Shown in pieces: positions 20,733-28,451 of a stretch of 28,451 nucleotides of DNA. The position numbers and the translations under genes were made by a program. The stretch spans positions 1-28,451 of IMG/VR virus record IMGVR_UViG_3300002144_000388; one strand, written 5' to 3'. Under the pieces are notes generated by a model. It saw nothing but the letters and a program-made list of their open reading frames with translations. It searched no databases and had not been told where the DNA came from. The DNA is from a virus. The number at the start of each line of letters is the position of its first letter. The first letter of the stretch is position 1.

Positions 20733-21923
20733 ATGTTAAAACAATTAGATACAATTGAGGAATATTTGTTAGTTATTTGCGGTCAGCCTGCAAAGCAAAG
20801 TTCGCCGAGTGTGTTAAGTTGGAATGCAACATTTAATCCTATTATCAAATTGGCTAGATACGATGTATCGGTTTTAGAAAACTTCTTAAACCAAGTAACC
20901 CGTGGTATCGGATTTACTGCTCGCCAAGCAGATCTTGCGGCAAAGATTATATGCAAATACGAACGTCAGCTCAGTGACAAGGGGTTTGATGTTGAACCAG
21001 TTAAATCTGGTAGCGTAACATTTAAAACACCAGTACGCTCTGTTAATTACGAGCGGCGAATTTCAGTATCGGCTGATAGCAATCAGTTTATTGCAGTGTT
21101 CCCATTTAACGAAGAACTAATTACTGCATTTAGAGAATACAAAAAAGTTGGTAATGGATTAGTTGAGTGGGATCAAACCACACGGCAATGGCATTTAGCA
21201 TTAACTGAAGGTAACCTGATGTGGTTACTTGATATTGCGGCAAAGTTTAATGTAGTTCTAGACCCTAGTATGGATCAGTACATAGATACCTGTAAGCAGG
21301 CCATTGATATCACGCCAACTCTTCGTGTAGTTAACGGAAAGGTTGTTATGGACTATTCCCCCCAGTCGATGGTAAATTTTGTTACATCTAAATTAGGTGA
21401 TTTAGAATTAAGCAAAATAGAAAAGATAGCTGATTACGCACCTATATGCCAATTTTCAATTGACGATAGCGTAGTACAATATCTGCCAACTAGTGCCGCT
21501 ATGCTAGAATTACTGCTGAGCCGGACTGTAAAGTATCCGGTAATTGAAGAATGCCATCCTGAGATTATGCAAAACTTGTGTGCATATATTAAGCGGGTTA
21601 ATCGGTATCCGGTTATTGTATTTGACCCAAATCAATTGTCTAATCAAATCTTAAGTAAGCCTAGTCTGGCCCAATCAGTTATCGGCAGCTTCGGCTCAGA
21701 TGGCGTTACGTTTTTCAATGACAGTATTGCTGATGATTTAGACACATATAAAGTAATAATAACTAATACCTTTGGTACTGCACTAGAAAAATTAAACTCA
21801 ATTGGACTTCTTATTAGCGGAAACGGCCTGCTGTTAAATACAGGACGTAGGCAATTAACTGTACAAAAAGCAGAAAAGATTGTGTACTTCGCACATCATG
21901 TCACTCAACACGGTAACAATTAA
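20733..21923 (+). CDS. HARP-like domain protein upstream of uvsW
   Basis: The predicted 396-aa protein has a region (about 108-175) like the HARP domain of SMARCAL1: FPFNEELITAFREYK followed by WDQTTRQWHLAL, matching the HARP pattern of a hydrophobic strand, helix, 'D..TR.W.F.L'. The C-terminal part (about 280-390) has strand/turn patterns such as YPVIVFDPNQL and YKVIITNTFGTALEK and may be a degenerate RecA-like fold. In SMARCAL1, HARP sits before an annealing helicase in the same polypeptide; here the helicase UvsW is the next gene, overlapping by TAATG. A partner or cofactor of UvsW is a fair inference. Confidence 0.6.
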   Translation: MLKQLDTIEEYLLVICGQPAKQSSPSVLSWNATFNPIIKLARYDVSVLENFLNQVTRGIGFTARQADLAAKIICKYERQLSDKGFDVEPVKSGSVTFKTPVRSVNYERRISVSADSNQFIAVFPFNEELITAFREYKKVGNGLVEWDQTTRQWHLALTEGNLMWLLDIAAKFNVVLDPSMDQYIDTCKQAIDITPTLRVVNGKVVMDYSPQSMVNFVTSKLGDLELSKIEKIADYAPICQFSIDDSVVQYLPTSAAMLELLLSRTVKYPVIEECHPEIMQNLCAYIKRVNRYPVIVFDPNQLSNQILSKPSLAQSVIGSFGSDGVTFFNDSIADDLDTYKVIITNTFGTALEKLNSIGLLISGNGLLLNTGRRQLTVQKAEKIVYFAHHVTQHGNN

Positions 21924-23380
21924 TGGCTACTTGTAAACTTGTAATTAAAGATGAAGTAAATGTAAAACTTGAAGGGCTAGACTTGCATGCTAGAAAGAAA
22001 CTAGTCAACATGTTTAAGTTTGATGTTCCCGGTGCAAGGTACATGCCAGCAGTCAGACTAGGCAGATGGGATGGTACAGTCAGCTTCTTTCAGCTAGGCG
22101 GCAGCACTTACATTAATCTATTAGAGCAAATACTGCCAGTGCTAGTAGGTGAAGGCTACGATATTGAAATTGATGATACTCGCGATTATCAGACTAAATT
22201 TGAATTTGCTCAAATAACAGAAGATAGTTATGCGGATCGTAACTGGCCAGTGGGTCATCCTATTGCGGGGCAACCAATCCGACTGCGCGACTATCAAATT
22301 GAAATTATTAATAGCTTTTTAAGTAATCCACAATGTATGCAAGAAGTTGCAACTGGTGCAGGTAAAACGATTATGACTGCCGCACTGAGTCAGAGTGTAG
22401 AACACCTGGGACGTAGCATTGTTATTGTGCCTAATAAAGACTTAGTTAGGCAGACTGAAGCTGACTATCGTAACATGGGGCTAGATGTCGGTGTGTATTT
22501 TGGCGACAGAAAAGAGTTTGGACATAAGCATACTATCTGTACTTGGCAAAGTCTCAACGTGCTAATGAAGGCAACACGCAATGACGAAGCTAACATTACT
22601 ATCCATGAATTCATTGAAGGGGTAGTATGTGTAATGGTTGACGAAGTACACATGGCCAAAGCAGATGCACTTAAAACTCTACTAACTGGAGTAATGGCGC
22701 AAGTGCCGATTCGATGGGGATTGACCGGAACCATTCCTAAAGAGAAGTACGAACAGGTCAGTTTGTTTTGTAGCATTGGACCAGTGACTGGTAAGTTATC
22801 TGCCAGTGAGTTGCAGGACGCCGGGCACTTAGCCCAATGTAATGTTAACATCGTTCAATTAGCAGACCATACCGAGTACGCAAACTATCAGAGTGAACTT
22901 AAGTACTTGGTTGAAACCGACAGTCGATTAGACTACATTGCTAGTTTAATTACTCGGGTAAACGAAACAGGCAACACGCTAGTCTTAGTAGATAGATTGT
23001 CTGCAGGAAAACTGTTAGTTAGTAAATTGGAAAATGCAGTATTTGTTTCAGGTGCGACTAAAGCAAAGGATAGGAAAGACGAATATGACGAAGTGGCAAC
23101 CGCAGAGGGTAAAATTATTGTGGCAACTTACGGTGTGGCTGCTGTTGGTATTAACATTCCTCGCATCTTTAATCTAGTATTATTAGAACCTGGTAAAAGT
23201 TTTGTACGAGTAATCCAGAGTATCGGGCGCGGTATTCGCAAAGCACAAGACAAAGACAGTGTAGAAATTTGGGATATTACCAGCACATGTAAATTTGCTA
23301 AACGACATTTAACTAAGCGTAAACAATTTTATCGAGAAGCAAACTATCCTTTTAATATTGAAAAAGTAGAATGGAAGTAA
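21923..23380 (+). CDS. uvsW: UvsW-like ATP-dependent DNA/RNA helicase
   Basis: The predicted 485-aa superfamily 2 helicase has an N-terminal small domain (1-115), a Q-like LRDYQ (121-125), Walker A ATGAGKT (143-149), DEVH box (240-243), LTGT (267-270) and motif VI QSIGRGIR (432-439). Length and order agree with T4 UvsW (503 aa), which unwinds branched DNA and R-loops, drives fork regression and helps shift from origin- to recombination-dependent replication. Its ATG overlaps the stop of the HARP-like gene (TAATG), so the two are translationally coupled. Confidence 0.93.
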   Translation: MATCKLVIKDEVNVKLEGLDLHARKKLVNMFKFDVPGARYMPAVRLGRWDGTVSFFQLGGSTYINLLEQILPVLVGEGYDIEIDDTRDYQTKFEFAQITEDSYADRNWPVGHPIAGQPIRLRDYQIEIINSFLSNPQCMQEVATGAGKTIMTAALSQSVEHLGRSIVIVPNKDLVRQTEADYRNMGLDVGVYFGDRKEFGHKHTICTWQSLNVLMKATRNDEANITIHEFIEGVVCVMVDEVHMAKADALKTLLTGVMAQVPIRWGLTGTIPKEKYEQVSLFCSIGPVTGKLSASELQDAGHLAQCNVNIVQLADHTEYANYQSELKYLVETDSRLDYIASLITRVNETGNTLVLVDRLSAGKLLVSKLENAVFVSGATKAKDRKDEYDEVATAEGKIIVATYGVAAVGINIPRIFNLVLLEPGKSFVRVIQSIGRGIRKAQDKDSVEIWDITSTCKFAKRHLTKRKQFYREANYPFNIEKVEWK

Positions 23381-23393
23381 ACTAAATTAGCTC

Positions 23394-23422
23394 TTGCATG
23401 ATTCAGTTTACTAGTGTATACT
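23394..23422 (+). promoter_or_regulatory. sigma70-like promoter
   Basis: TTGCAT (23394-23399), 17-nt spacer, TATACT (23417-23422). It lies in the gap between uvsW and the gene at 23452. Confidence 0.6.
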
Positions 23423-23451
23423 TAATAGCATAACGAACGGACATTTAGAAT

Positions 23452-24261
23452 ATGAATAAATTAATGGTTTGCGGGTGTAGTTTTAGCGCACCGGCAAGTG
23501 CAGAATATACAAATCTCAAAGGAACTGGCTACGGTGAAGTGTTGGCTAGCAAATTAGGGTGGGAAGTCGAGGTACTTGCACGCCAAGGATGCAGTAATGG
23601 CGGAATCCGTGTGCAGATCAACGAAGTACTACGACAGCGCCCAACATTTGCAATTATTGCGCCAACCTTCCATGACCGTATGGAGATTCCGGCAAGTGCG
23701 GCACCTTATGTCCCGCCTGCAAATGAGAACAAAGGATGGAATAGTGACCTGCAACAACACTTACAAAAGTCGCACTTAAATGGCTACGATCGAGAAGTAG
23801 GCATTGATAATGTCAACTACGGGTCTAATCCATATAGAATGATTTGCGAAACTATTTTTAGTCTAGCAGAAAACTATCCCCATCCGTATAGAGCTAGCAA
23901 GATTGACAAGAATACACAGTCGGCAGTTAAGCAATATGTTAATCATATGTATGACAGCGAATGGAAACGTCAACAGGACGAGTGGATTATTCGAGACGGT
24001 ATTATGCAATTGCATTATGCAGGTATTCCGTTTCTGTTGGTAGCAAACAACTTGTGGACATCGAACACTGTGAGGACTGAATTCCCGGATGTAATTCCGG
24101 ATCATTGTCTAACTTTGCGCTACGAAGATACCCCGGCACATGCCACAAATACATATCCTTTTACTACTAGCTATGATCCTGGTTATCACGGTGATCCTAA
24201 GAGCCAAGAGTACCTGGCAGATGTGTATTACAAATTAATTAAGGAAACGTGGAAACTATGA
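23452..24261 (+). CDS. SGNH/GDSL hydrolase-like protein
   Basis: The predicted 269-aa protein begins with MVCGCSFSAP (5-14), the block I serine region of SGNH hydrolases (Ser10 or Ser12 as nucleophile), followed by GCSNGG (46-51), where Asn49 may be the block III oxyanion Asn, and near the C terminus DPGYH (242-246), the Asp-x-x-x-His form of the catalytic pair. Such proteins are esterases or acetyl-hydrolases; the substrate here may be a sugar or capsule/lipid acyl group. It overlaps the next gene by ATGA and sits with a PIG-L deacetylase two genes later. Confidence 0.7.
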   Translation: MNKLMVCGCSFSAPASAEYTNLKGTGYGEVLASKLGWEVEVLARQGCSNGGIRVQINEVLRQRPTFAIIAPTFHDRMEIPASAAPYVPPANENKGWNSDLQQHLQKSHLNGYDREVGIDNVNYGSNPYRMICETIFSLAENYPHPYRASKIDKNTQSAVKQYVNHMYDSEWKRQQDEWIIRDGIMQLHYAGIPFLLVANNLWTSNTVRTEFPDVIPDHCLTLRYEDTPAHATNTYPFTTSYDPGYHGDPKSQEYLADVYYKLIKETWKL

Positions 24262-24758
24262 GAATTTTAACACTAGACAATCAAGCATTTGATATGACCG
24301 AGCTTCCGGAAGAAGTAGATGATTTACGTTTCTCAGTATTAGATAATAGTGATCCTAAGAACCCCGATTTTTATTTTATTCCGCTGATATTCTTAGAAAG
24401 TTTTAATAGCCCAGCATTAGTACTACGCATTGGCAACCGGCAAGTACAAATGCCAGTTGATTGGCAATTGCTGATTGGCGAACCGGAGATGGGTGACCTA
24501 GAAGTAGTTCCGCTAACTAGTATTAACGATCGCGGATTTAAAGCATTTTGTTTTAACCCATTAAGTAGCTTCAGAGCTGAGTTTGAGGATGTTGAGATTG
24601 TTGACATTTACCAAGATGTTAAATGGTATTTTCCAAAATTACGCCCCGGGCAAATGTTAGCTATCCCTATTGACGAAACCGCTAAACCGCGCTGTGTGTA
24701 CTTTGTTAAAGACGTTAGTCGACAAAGCGAAGTCGTTGATTACGGTAACCTTTGGTAA
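24258..24758 (+). CDS. conserved T4-like phage protein (166 aa)
   Basis: Start at ATG 24258 (overlapping TGA of the previous gene) is preferred to GTG 24249. The product begins MRILTLDNQAFD and contains DDLRFSVLDNSDPKNPDF and LTSINDRGFKAFCFNPL. I recall closely similar proteins in cyanophage-type T4-like genomes near replication genes, but no function is established. It is soluble, with a likely beta-rich fold. It lies between two putative hydrolase genes. Confidence 0.7.
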   Translation: MRILTLDNQAFDMTELPEEVDDLRFSVLDNSDPKNPDFYFIPLIFLESFNSPALVLRIGNRQVQMPVDWQLLIGEPEMGDLEVVPLTSINDRGFKAFCFNPLSSFRAEFEDVEIVDIYQDVKWYFPKLRPGQMLAIPIDETAKPRCVYFVKDVSRQSEVVDYGNLW

Positions 24759-24769
24759 TAGGACCTAAC

Positions 24770-25306
24770 ATGAACGCTGTACTCGTTGTTGCCCATCCAG
24801 ATGACTGTGTTATATTTGCATGGCCGTGCATAAAATATAAGTCAGACTGGAACTGGCGTATTGTTTATTTGACATACAACAAGCATGACGCTCGAGCGCA
24901 AGAAGCATCTGCTTTTTGGGATAGCCAAGGCATTAGTACAGAGTTTCTAGGATTCGAAGACCACTACCGAGATTTTGAGCAGGGCGAAATTACTACGTTT
25001 AATAAGACCATTGCTAAGACAAGATTGCATATGGCAATTGATACTGCTGATGTTATCCTAACACATAACCCTGACGGAGATTATGGTCATATACATCACC
25101 AGTTTGTTAATGCATGCGTAGTAGAGTTAAATATTCCAGCAATATATTTTGCAAGTACACATAACTGTGATACGGTTATAAAGGATCAGCCTACGTTCGA
25201 CATATCCATGTGGCCTTTGCACAAAGAAGTAATCGAAGGGTTCCAAGATAGACACATCGGTAGATACTATACCAAACGAGTAAAGGCAGCTGGGCTATGG
25301 GTGTAA
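24770..25306 (+). CDS. PIG-L/LmbE-family deacetylase
   Basis: The predicted 178-aa protein has the family zinc motif AHPDD (8-12) near its N terminus and a second motif HNPDGDYGHIHH (99-110) corresponding to the family's conserved H..D..H region. PIG-L enzymes remove N-acetyl groups from amino sugars. Start ATG 24770 has AGGA 8-11 nt upstream; a TTG at 24752 would add six residues without support. It may modify a bacterial surface sugar or a sugar on phage DNA, which is not decidable here. It overlaps the next gene by 10 nt. Confidence 0.85.
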   Translation: MNAVLVVAHPDDCVIFAWPCIKYKSDWNWRIVYLTYNKHDARAQEASAFWDSQGISTEFLGFEDHYRDFEQGEITTFNKTIAKTRLHMAIDTADVILTHNPDGDYGHIHHQFVNACVVELNIPAIYFASTHNCDTVIKDQPTFDISMWPLHKEVIEGFQDRHIGRYYTKRVKAAGLWV

Positions 25307-25515
25307 TTTTTGAATCGCCTGATGGAGGCAAAACTATTAGAGCCAGGCAGTTTGGCGACATAACAGACTCAATCGAATTTGATGCCGACAACATTAAACC
25401 CTTGCACAAGTATCTCGATTGGGTGGACATGATGGAGTTATCCAAGGAACATAAATCGTTGCAAGAAGCGTTAGATCATGTTATAATGATTTATAACTTA
25501 GTAAAGAAGACATAA
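25297..25515 (+). CDS. small conserved phage protein (72 aa)
   Basis: The start overlaps the PIG-L gene and the end overlaps the next ATG by TAATG. The product MGVIFESPDGGKTIRARQFG... is followed by a helical C-terminal half. Similar short proteins beginning with GVxFESPDGG occur in T4-like phages; function unknown. Confidence 0.68.
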   Translation: MGVIFESPDGGKTIRARQFGDITDSIEFDADNIKPLHKYLDWVDMMELSKEHKSLQEALDHVIMIYNLVKKT

Positions 25516-25985
25516 TGAGCACAGATAAGTTAAACATTAGAAACGAAATGGCTGCCGCTGATCGAAAAGACAGGGACTACTATGATTCGTTTGACAGTGA
25601 AGAAAAGAAAAAGTTTGCTCCGTTCCTCATGATTCGCTGGACTAGTTCGGTTAAAGGTAATGCGGATATGCAAGCGTATTATTTGATGAGTGTTAACGAA
25701 CGTTTAAATAAGAACTTCTTTGATATTAGCGCAAAAGATCATAAGAAGTTCCTTTGGTTACTTACTACTACAGTTAGTCCCGGGATGGGAAACCAATTCC
25801 ATCAGTGGATAGCTCCAAAGAAGAAAGAGTCAAACAATAAAGCAGTAAAATTCTTAAGACAAATTTTTCCTGAACGGTCCGAGAAGGACTTAGAATTAAT
25901 GGCGCAAATAAATGATACAAGAGATCTTAAAGACTTGGCTAGAGAACACGGATGGGATGACAAGCGAATCAAGTCAGACCTATAA
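25515..25985 (+). CDS. 62: clamp-loader small subunit, gp62-like
   Basis: The predicted 156-aa protein has a central block resembling T4-like gp62: KKFAPFLMIRWTSSV (about 31-45), then ADMQAYYLMSVNERLNKNFFDI and KKFLWLLTT, matching the family's order 'PF...R.LS...' and 'hNe.Lnk'. In T4 the gp44/gp62 complex loads the gp45 sliding clamp for the DNA polymerase. Sequence identity is low, so the call rests on motif order, size and context (with a DnaE-like fragment and UvsW). No gp44 or gp45 gene is in the window. Confidence 0.65.
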   Translation: MSTDKLNIRNEMAAADRKDRDYYDSFDSEEKKKFAPFLMIRWTSSVKGNADMQAYYLMSVNERLNKNFFDISAKDHKKFLWLLTTTVSPGMGNQFHQWIAPKKKESNNKAVKFLRQIFPERSEKDLELMAQINDTRDLKDLAREHGWDDKRIKSDL

Positions 25986-26652
25986 GTGCCAATACTGTAA
26001 CAAAGGCTATCGTAAAGAAAGCACGTTAACAGCGCATCTGTGTGAAACAAAGCGCAGGTTCCAGCAGGAAAAAGAGATTGGCGTTCAAATGGGATTCCAA
26101 TCGTATTTGCGCTTTTTTGAGTTAACACAAGGTAGTGCTAAACTTAAAACGTACAAGGATATGGTAAGTGGGCCATACTATAGTGCATTTGTTAAATTTG
26201 GTAGACATTGTCAAAGCATCCGATGTGTAAACTTTAAGAGCTTTGTCGAATGGTTGCTTAAGAATAATAAAAAATTAGATCAATGGTGTAAAGAAGATTT
26301 TTACGTTGAATGGTTGCATCAGTATATGCGCAAGGAATCAGTGCAAGACGCATTAGAGCGCAGTCTACTTGAGATGCAAAAATATTCTGACAAAGTAGAA
26401 AGTCTACAATTTATTGACTATTTTAGATATGGTAACGAAAACAGAATTTGTTTCCATATAAGCAACGGTCGAGTTAGCCCATGGGTGGTATTCAATTGTC
26501 AAAGTGGCATTGAATTTCTTGAACGTTTAAATGAAGAACAAGTAGCGACAATTATGCCGTGGATTGATCCCGAGTTCTGGCAACGCAACTTTGTTGACTA
26601 CATGGCAGACAAAGAATGGGTTAGTAAAATTTTAAAGGATGCAGGACTATGA
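25957..26652 (+). CDS. zinc-finger protein conserved next to gp62 in T4-like phages
   Basis: The start is set at 25957 (MTSESSQTYKC), inside the end of the gp62-like gene (29-nt overlap). The 231-aa product has an N-terminal C2HC finger: CQYC then HLC about 12 residues later. The rest is mostly helical, with LQFIDYFRYGNENRI and a C-terminal EFWQRNFVDYMADKEW stretch. I recall similar proteins beside gp62 and the DNA polymerase in cyanophage-type genomes; the function is unknown, with DNA binding suggested by the finger. It overlaps the next gene by ATGA. Confidence 0.65.
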   Translation: MTSESSQTYKCQYCNKGYRKESTLTAHLCETKRRFQQEKEIGVQMGFQSYLRFFELTQGSAKLKTYKDMVSGPYYSAFVKFGRHCQSIRCVNFKSFVEWLLKNNKKLDQWCKEDFYVEWLHQYMRKESVQDALERSLLEMQKYSDKVESLQFIDYFRYGNENRICFHISNGRVSPWVVFNCQSGIEFLERLNEEQVATIMPWIDPEFWQRNFVDYMADKEWVSKILKDAGL

Positions 26653-27227
26653 AGTTTAAGTCAGACATTGATATCGATTTTGGCGATAGGACACAACTCC
26701 TTAATCTCCTTAAGCACACACCTGCAAGTATTCTGCGTGACCATAAACTAGTTAAACACAATACTGGTGTGTATTTTCAATCGGTGCCAGTTGATCCGTT
26801 TACAGGACTTTGTTCGATTGAGCACAAAGAATCAGAGGATCGGGGATACATTAAATTAGACTTGCTAAATGTAAATGTATACAAGCAAGTATCTAGTCCC
26901 GAGCACTTGGACCAATTAGTTAAGCAAGAACCTAGATGGGATAAGTTGTATGATAAAGCGTTTTGTGAACAGATGATTCACATCGGAGATCATTATGATA
27001 CGCTTATTAAGATGCCCGAAGCTGTTAACACTATTCCACGACTAGCAATGTTGCTAGCAGTGATTAGACCAAGTAAACGACACTTAATTGGCAAAACGTG
27101 GAAAGAGGTTGCTGAAACGGTGTGGGAAAAGCCCAGTGATGATACCTACTACTTTAAAAAAGCACACGCAGTTGCTTACGCACATCTAGTAGTTGTTAAT
27201 ATGAACTTAGTCGGTCCGACGGACTAA
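26649..27227 (+). CDS. DnaE (DNA polymerase III alpha)-like fragment protein
   Basis: The predicted 192-aa protein begins FKSDIDIDFGDR, close to the DnaE palm motif PDFDIDF that carries catalytic aspartates, and contains HAVAYAHLVV near the C terminus, similar to a fingers/palm helical segment. It has no PHP, OB or complete palm, so it cannot be a polymerase alone. Similar stand-alone pieces are known in T4-like phages and are often labelled DNA polymerase III alpha. It may be a domesticated module helping the phage replisome. Starts by ATGA overlap with the zinc-finger gene. Confidence 0.6.
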   Translation: MKFKSDIDIDFGDRTQLLNLLKHTPASILRDHKLVKHNTGVYFQSVPVDPFTGLCSIEHKESEDRGYIKLDLLNVNVYKQVSSPEHLDQLVKQEPRWDKLYDKAFCEQMIHIGDHYDTLIKMPEAVNTIPRLAMLLAVIRPSKRHLIGKTWKEVAETVWEKPSDDTYYFKKAHAVAYAHLVVVNMNLVGPTD

Positions 27228-27593
27228 TGTAATACTGCGTCTTTTTGTTTTACGGCTAGCAAGCAGTTTTAAGCTGGTTGCTGGACCATGTCTAACATCA
27301 ACATCTTTACTGTTCATGGTTGCAATGCAGGGTTTAAATGGTTCCCATTCTTGTTTCAAAAACACATTAATCGGAATCAAGCGGTTACTTTCCCACCACC
27401 ATTGCTCTGCAAGTTCTAGGAATGCTACTTTATCGTTGTATGTTCTTAAACGCCCGTAGTCGTATATTGTGGTGATTTGATCATCGGAATTTTGCACTAT
27501 ACCGATATATTCGTTGCCACCATAGATTAAGTATGTTAGAAACGGGTACGATTCGAGCAATTTTGCGATATTGTCTGATGAGGTACTGGCCAA
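27207..27593 (-). CDS. conserved T4-like hypothetical protein (128 aa)
   Basis: The frame begins with TTG at 27593 directly after an in-frame stop, the only available start that includes the conserved N terminus SYPFLTYLIYGGNEYIGI. Further conserved segments are LRTYNDK and EQWWWESNRLIPINVFL, and the C terminus is basic (SRKTKRRSITLVRRTD). I recall close relatives in cyanophage-type genomes; function unknown. It is transcribed opposite to the replication genes, its end overlaps the DnaE-like gene by 21 nt tail-to-tail, and its start faces the late gene at 27641. Confidence 0.7.
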   Translation of the reverse strand: MASTSSDNIAKLLESYPFLTYLIYGGNEYIGIVQNSDDQITTIYDYGRLRTYNDKVAFLELAEQWWWESNRLIPINVFLKQEWEPFKPCIATMNSKDVDVRHGPATSLKLLASRKTKRRSITLVRRTD

Positions 27594-27605
27594 TTTGGTT
27601 TATCG

Positions 27606-27628
27606 CTAAATAGTTATATATTAAAAGG
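27606..27628 (+). promoter_or_regulatory. T4-late-like promoter box and ribosome-binding site
   Basis: CTAAATA (27606-27612) resembles the late promoter box of T4-like marine phages, and AAAAGG (27623-27628) precedes the ATG at 27641. It fits late expression of a virion gene. No -35 element is evident, as expected for T4-type late promoters. Confidence 0.45.
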
Positions 27629-27640
27629 TTATGTCCGCAC

Positions 27641-28084
27641 ATGCAAACAATTACAAGTTATTTATACACTCCGAGAATCACTGCACAAATTTTGGACGCT
27701 GGAGTAACCCGAACACAGGAGCGAGTAGTGTACAACAGAACAATTGAGCTTTACCAAGGTACAGATAACCCTGTACAGGTTAGGTTTTTAAATCAAGATC
27801 AGAAAAAATTCGATGTAACAAACTATACGTTTGTTGCTAGTGTAATGGATCCTCAAGAAGGCTACACTATTTTCCAACCAACAATTACTATTAACGATGC
27901 CGCATTAGGCCGTGCTACTATTGTGTTTACCGAAGCAGAATTAGCAACACTAGATGCCGCTCGTTATGTTGTTGCCGTTGAAGGAACACTAAACGGACAG
28001 CGAGCACCATTGTATGCTGATGACAATTACGGGTTAAGTGTTGATCTACACATTAACAGCGGGTTCTTACCGATTAGCCCGTAA
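27641..28084 (+). CDS. virion structural protein, baseplate/BppU-like
   Basis: The predicted 147-aa beta-rich protein includes RTIELYQGTDNPVQVRFLN and a DPQEGYTIFQPTITI strand pair, like the BppU N-terminal immunoglobulin-type domain found in phage baseplate and fibre-associated proteins. Related proteins occur among virion proteins of T4-like marine phages. It lies behind a late-type box and converges with the minus-strand virion gene at the right edge. Exact location in the particle is not known. Confidence 0.65.
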   Translation: MQTITSYLYTPRITAQILDAGVTRTQERVVYNRTIELYQGTDNPVQVRFLNQDQKKFDVTNYTFVASVMDPQEGYTIFQPTITINDAALGRATIVFTEAELATLDAARYVVAVEGTLNGQRAPLYADDNYGLSVDLHINSGFLPISP

Positions 28085-28111
28085 TTGCCATTGGTCCTGA
28101 TATACTATGCC

Positions 28112-28132
28112 AGGCAAGCGAGTTACTTGCTT
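28112..28132. terminator. bidirectional stem-loop between convergent genes
   Basis: AGGCAAG and CTTGCTT form a 7-bp stem (one G-U) with 7-nt loop, between two convergent genes. The T-rich tail is weak. Confidence 0.4.
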
Positions 28133-28451
28133 TAAATTCCTGTATTACCGTTAAGCGCATATATTGCAGCAGCAAGTCTATTTATTGCGTCAGTTGTGCC
28201 TGTAGGCTTAGGATCAGCCCAATGTGCATCTGTGCTTACTGCAAAATCTTGTGTATATGCTGCCAATCTATCTATCGCACCATCTACTGTTGTTGGCGGA
28301 ACGCCGTCCCAAGTTACTCCTGCGTTTGCAGGATATGGTATTGCCGCATTATGTGTAACTTCACCTGTTGTAACATCGTAACCAAGTATGGTTGTCATTG
28401 TTGCATTTCTAATTGGTTTGACTACAAATACATCTTCTACTATATTGTTTA
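28132..28451 (-). CDS. virion structural protein, 5' end beyond the window
   Basis: The frame stays open to the window edge; the ATG at 28398 is internal, because upstream codons (...VEDVFVVKPIRNATM) continue without a stop. The visible C-terminal 106 residues contain two similar blocks: AGVTWDGVPPTTVDGAIDRL and a later PKPTGTTDAINRLAAAIYAL, a repeat typical of T4-like virion or fibre-associated proteins. It is presumably a late gene on the minus strand. The total length is unknown. Confidence 0.7.
   Translation of the reverse strand, partial: NNIVEDVFVVKPIRNATMTTILGYDVTTGEVTHNAAIPYPANAGVTWDGVPPTTVDGAIDRLAAYTQDFAVSTDAHWADPKPTGTTDAINRLAAAIYALNGNTGI

Noticed and set aside
27207-27593. RegA translational repressor
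   Set aside because: Size and nearness to the clamp-loader gene fit, but the sequence does not resemble RegA.
1-28451. CRISPR array, insertion sequence or integrase
   Set aside because: No regularly spaced repeats, transposase or integrase motif was seen on either strand.

Overview
The window is a 28.4-kb piece of a T4-like myovirus genome infecting a Gram-negative bacterium. Phage evidence: a UvsW-type recombination helicase, a protein resembling the T4 gp62 clamp-loader subunit, dCMP deaminase, a phage AAA ATPase, five tRNA genes, many tiny ATGA-overlapping early genes, and virion-type proteins at the right edge. A Gram-negative host is inferred because three proteins carry Sec signal peptides of periplasmic solute-binding proteins. 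The exact host cannot be read from the sequence; expansion of tripartite tricarboxylate transporters (TTT) is known in freshwater and marine Proteobacteria, so such a host is plausible.

Layout. (1) 1-2509: tRNA-Ala and tRNA-Gly, a radical SAM gene, a strong sigma70-like promoter, then tRNA-Glu, tRNA-Tyr and tRNA-Asp among about 0.9 kb of non-coding DNA rich in long perfect helices, a candidate pseudoknot and tRNA T-arm look-alikes. This is probably one or more large structured RNAs. (2) 2510-3610: a SAM methyltransferase and a P-loop/sulfotransferase-like gene diverge from an 18-bp palindrome that contains both start codons. (3) 3603-15126: a metabolic island with three TctA-type permeases, three TctC-type periplasmic binding proteins, a small membrane protein in the TctB position, dCMP deaminase, two tandem fatty acid desaturases, an unknown 222-aa protein and a PP-loop ATPase. 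(4) 15149-19529: early-type small genes behind near-identical host-type promoters, each preceded by a small stem-loop, resembling the mobile promoter/stem-loop (PeSL) cassettes of T4-type phages; one operon includes a 7Fe FdxA-type ferredoxin. (5) 19516-27227: replication/recombination block with the AAA ATPase, a HARP-like protein followed by UvsW, an SGNH hydrolase, a PIG-L deacetylase, the gp62-like subunit, a zinc-finger protein and a DnaE-palm-like fragment. (6) 27207-28451: a conserved minus-strand gene and two virion-type genes, one open at the window edge.

A coherent reading (inference): the phage carries a kit to raise carboxylate or related solute uptake across the inner membrane, change membrane lipid unsaturation and supply low-potential electrons, plus tRNAs and a large structured RNA, alongside its replication machinery. 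The most unusual items are the three TTT sets on one phage genome and the structured-RNA region interleaved with tRNAs.
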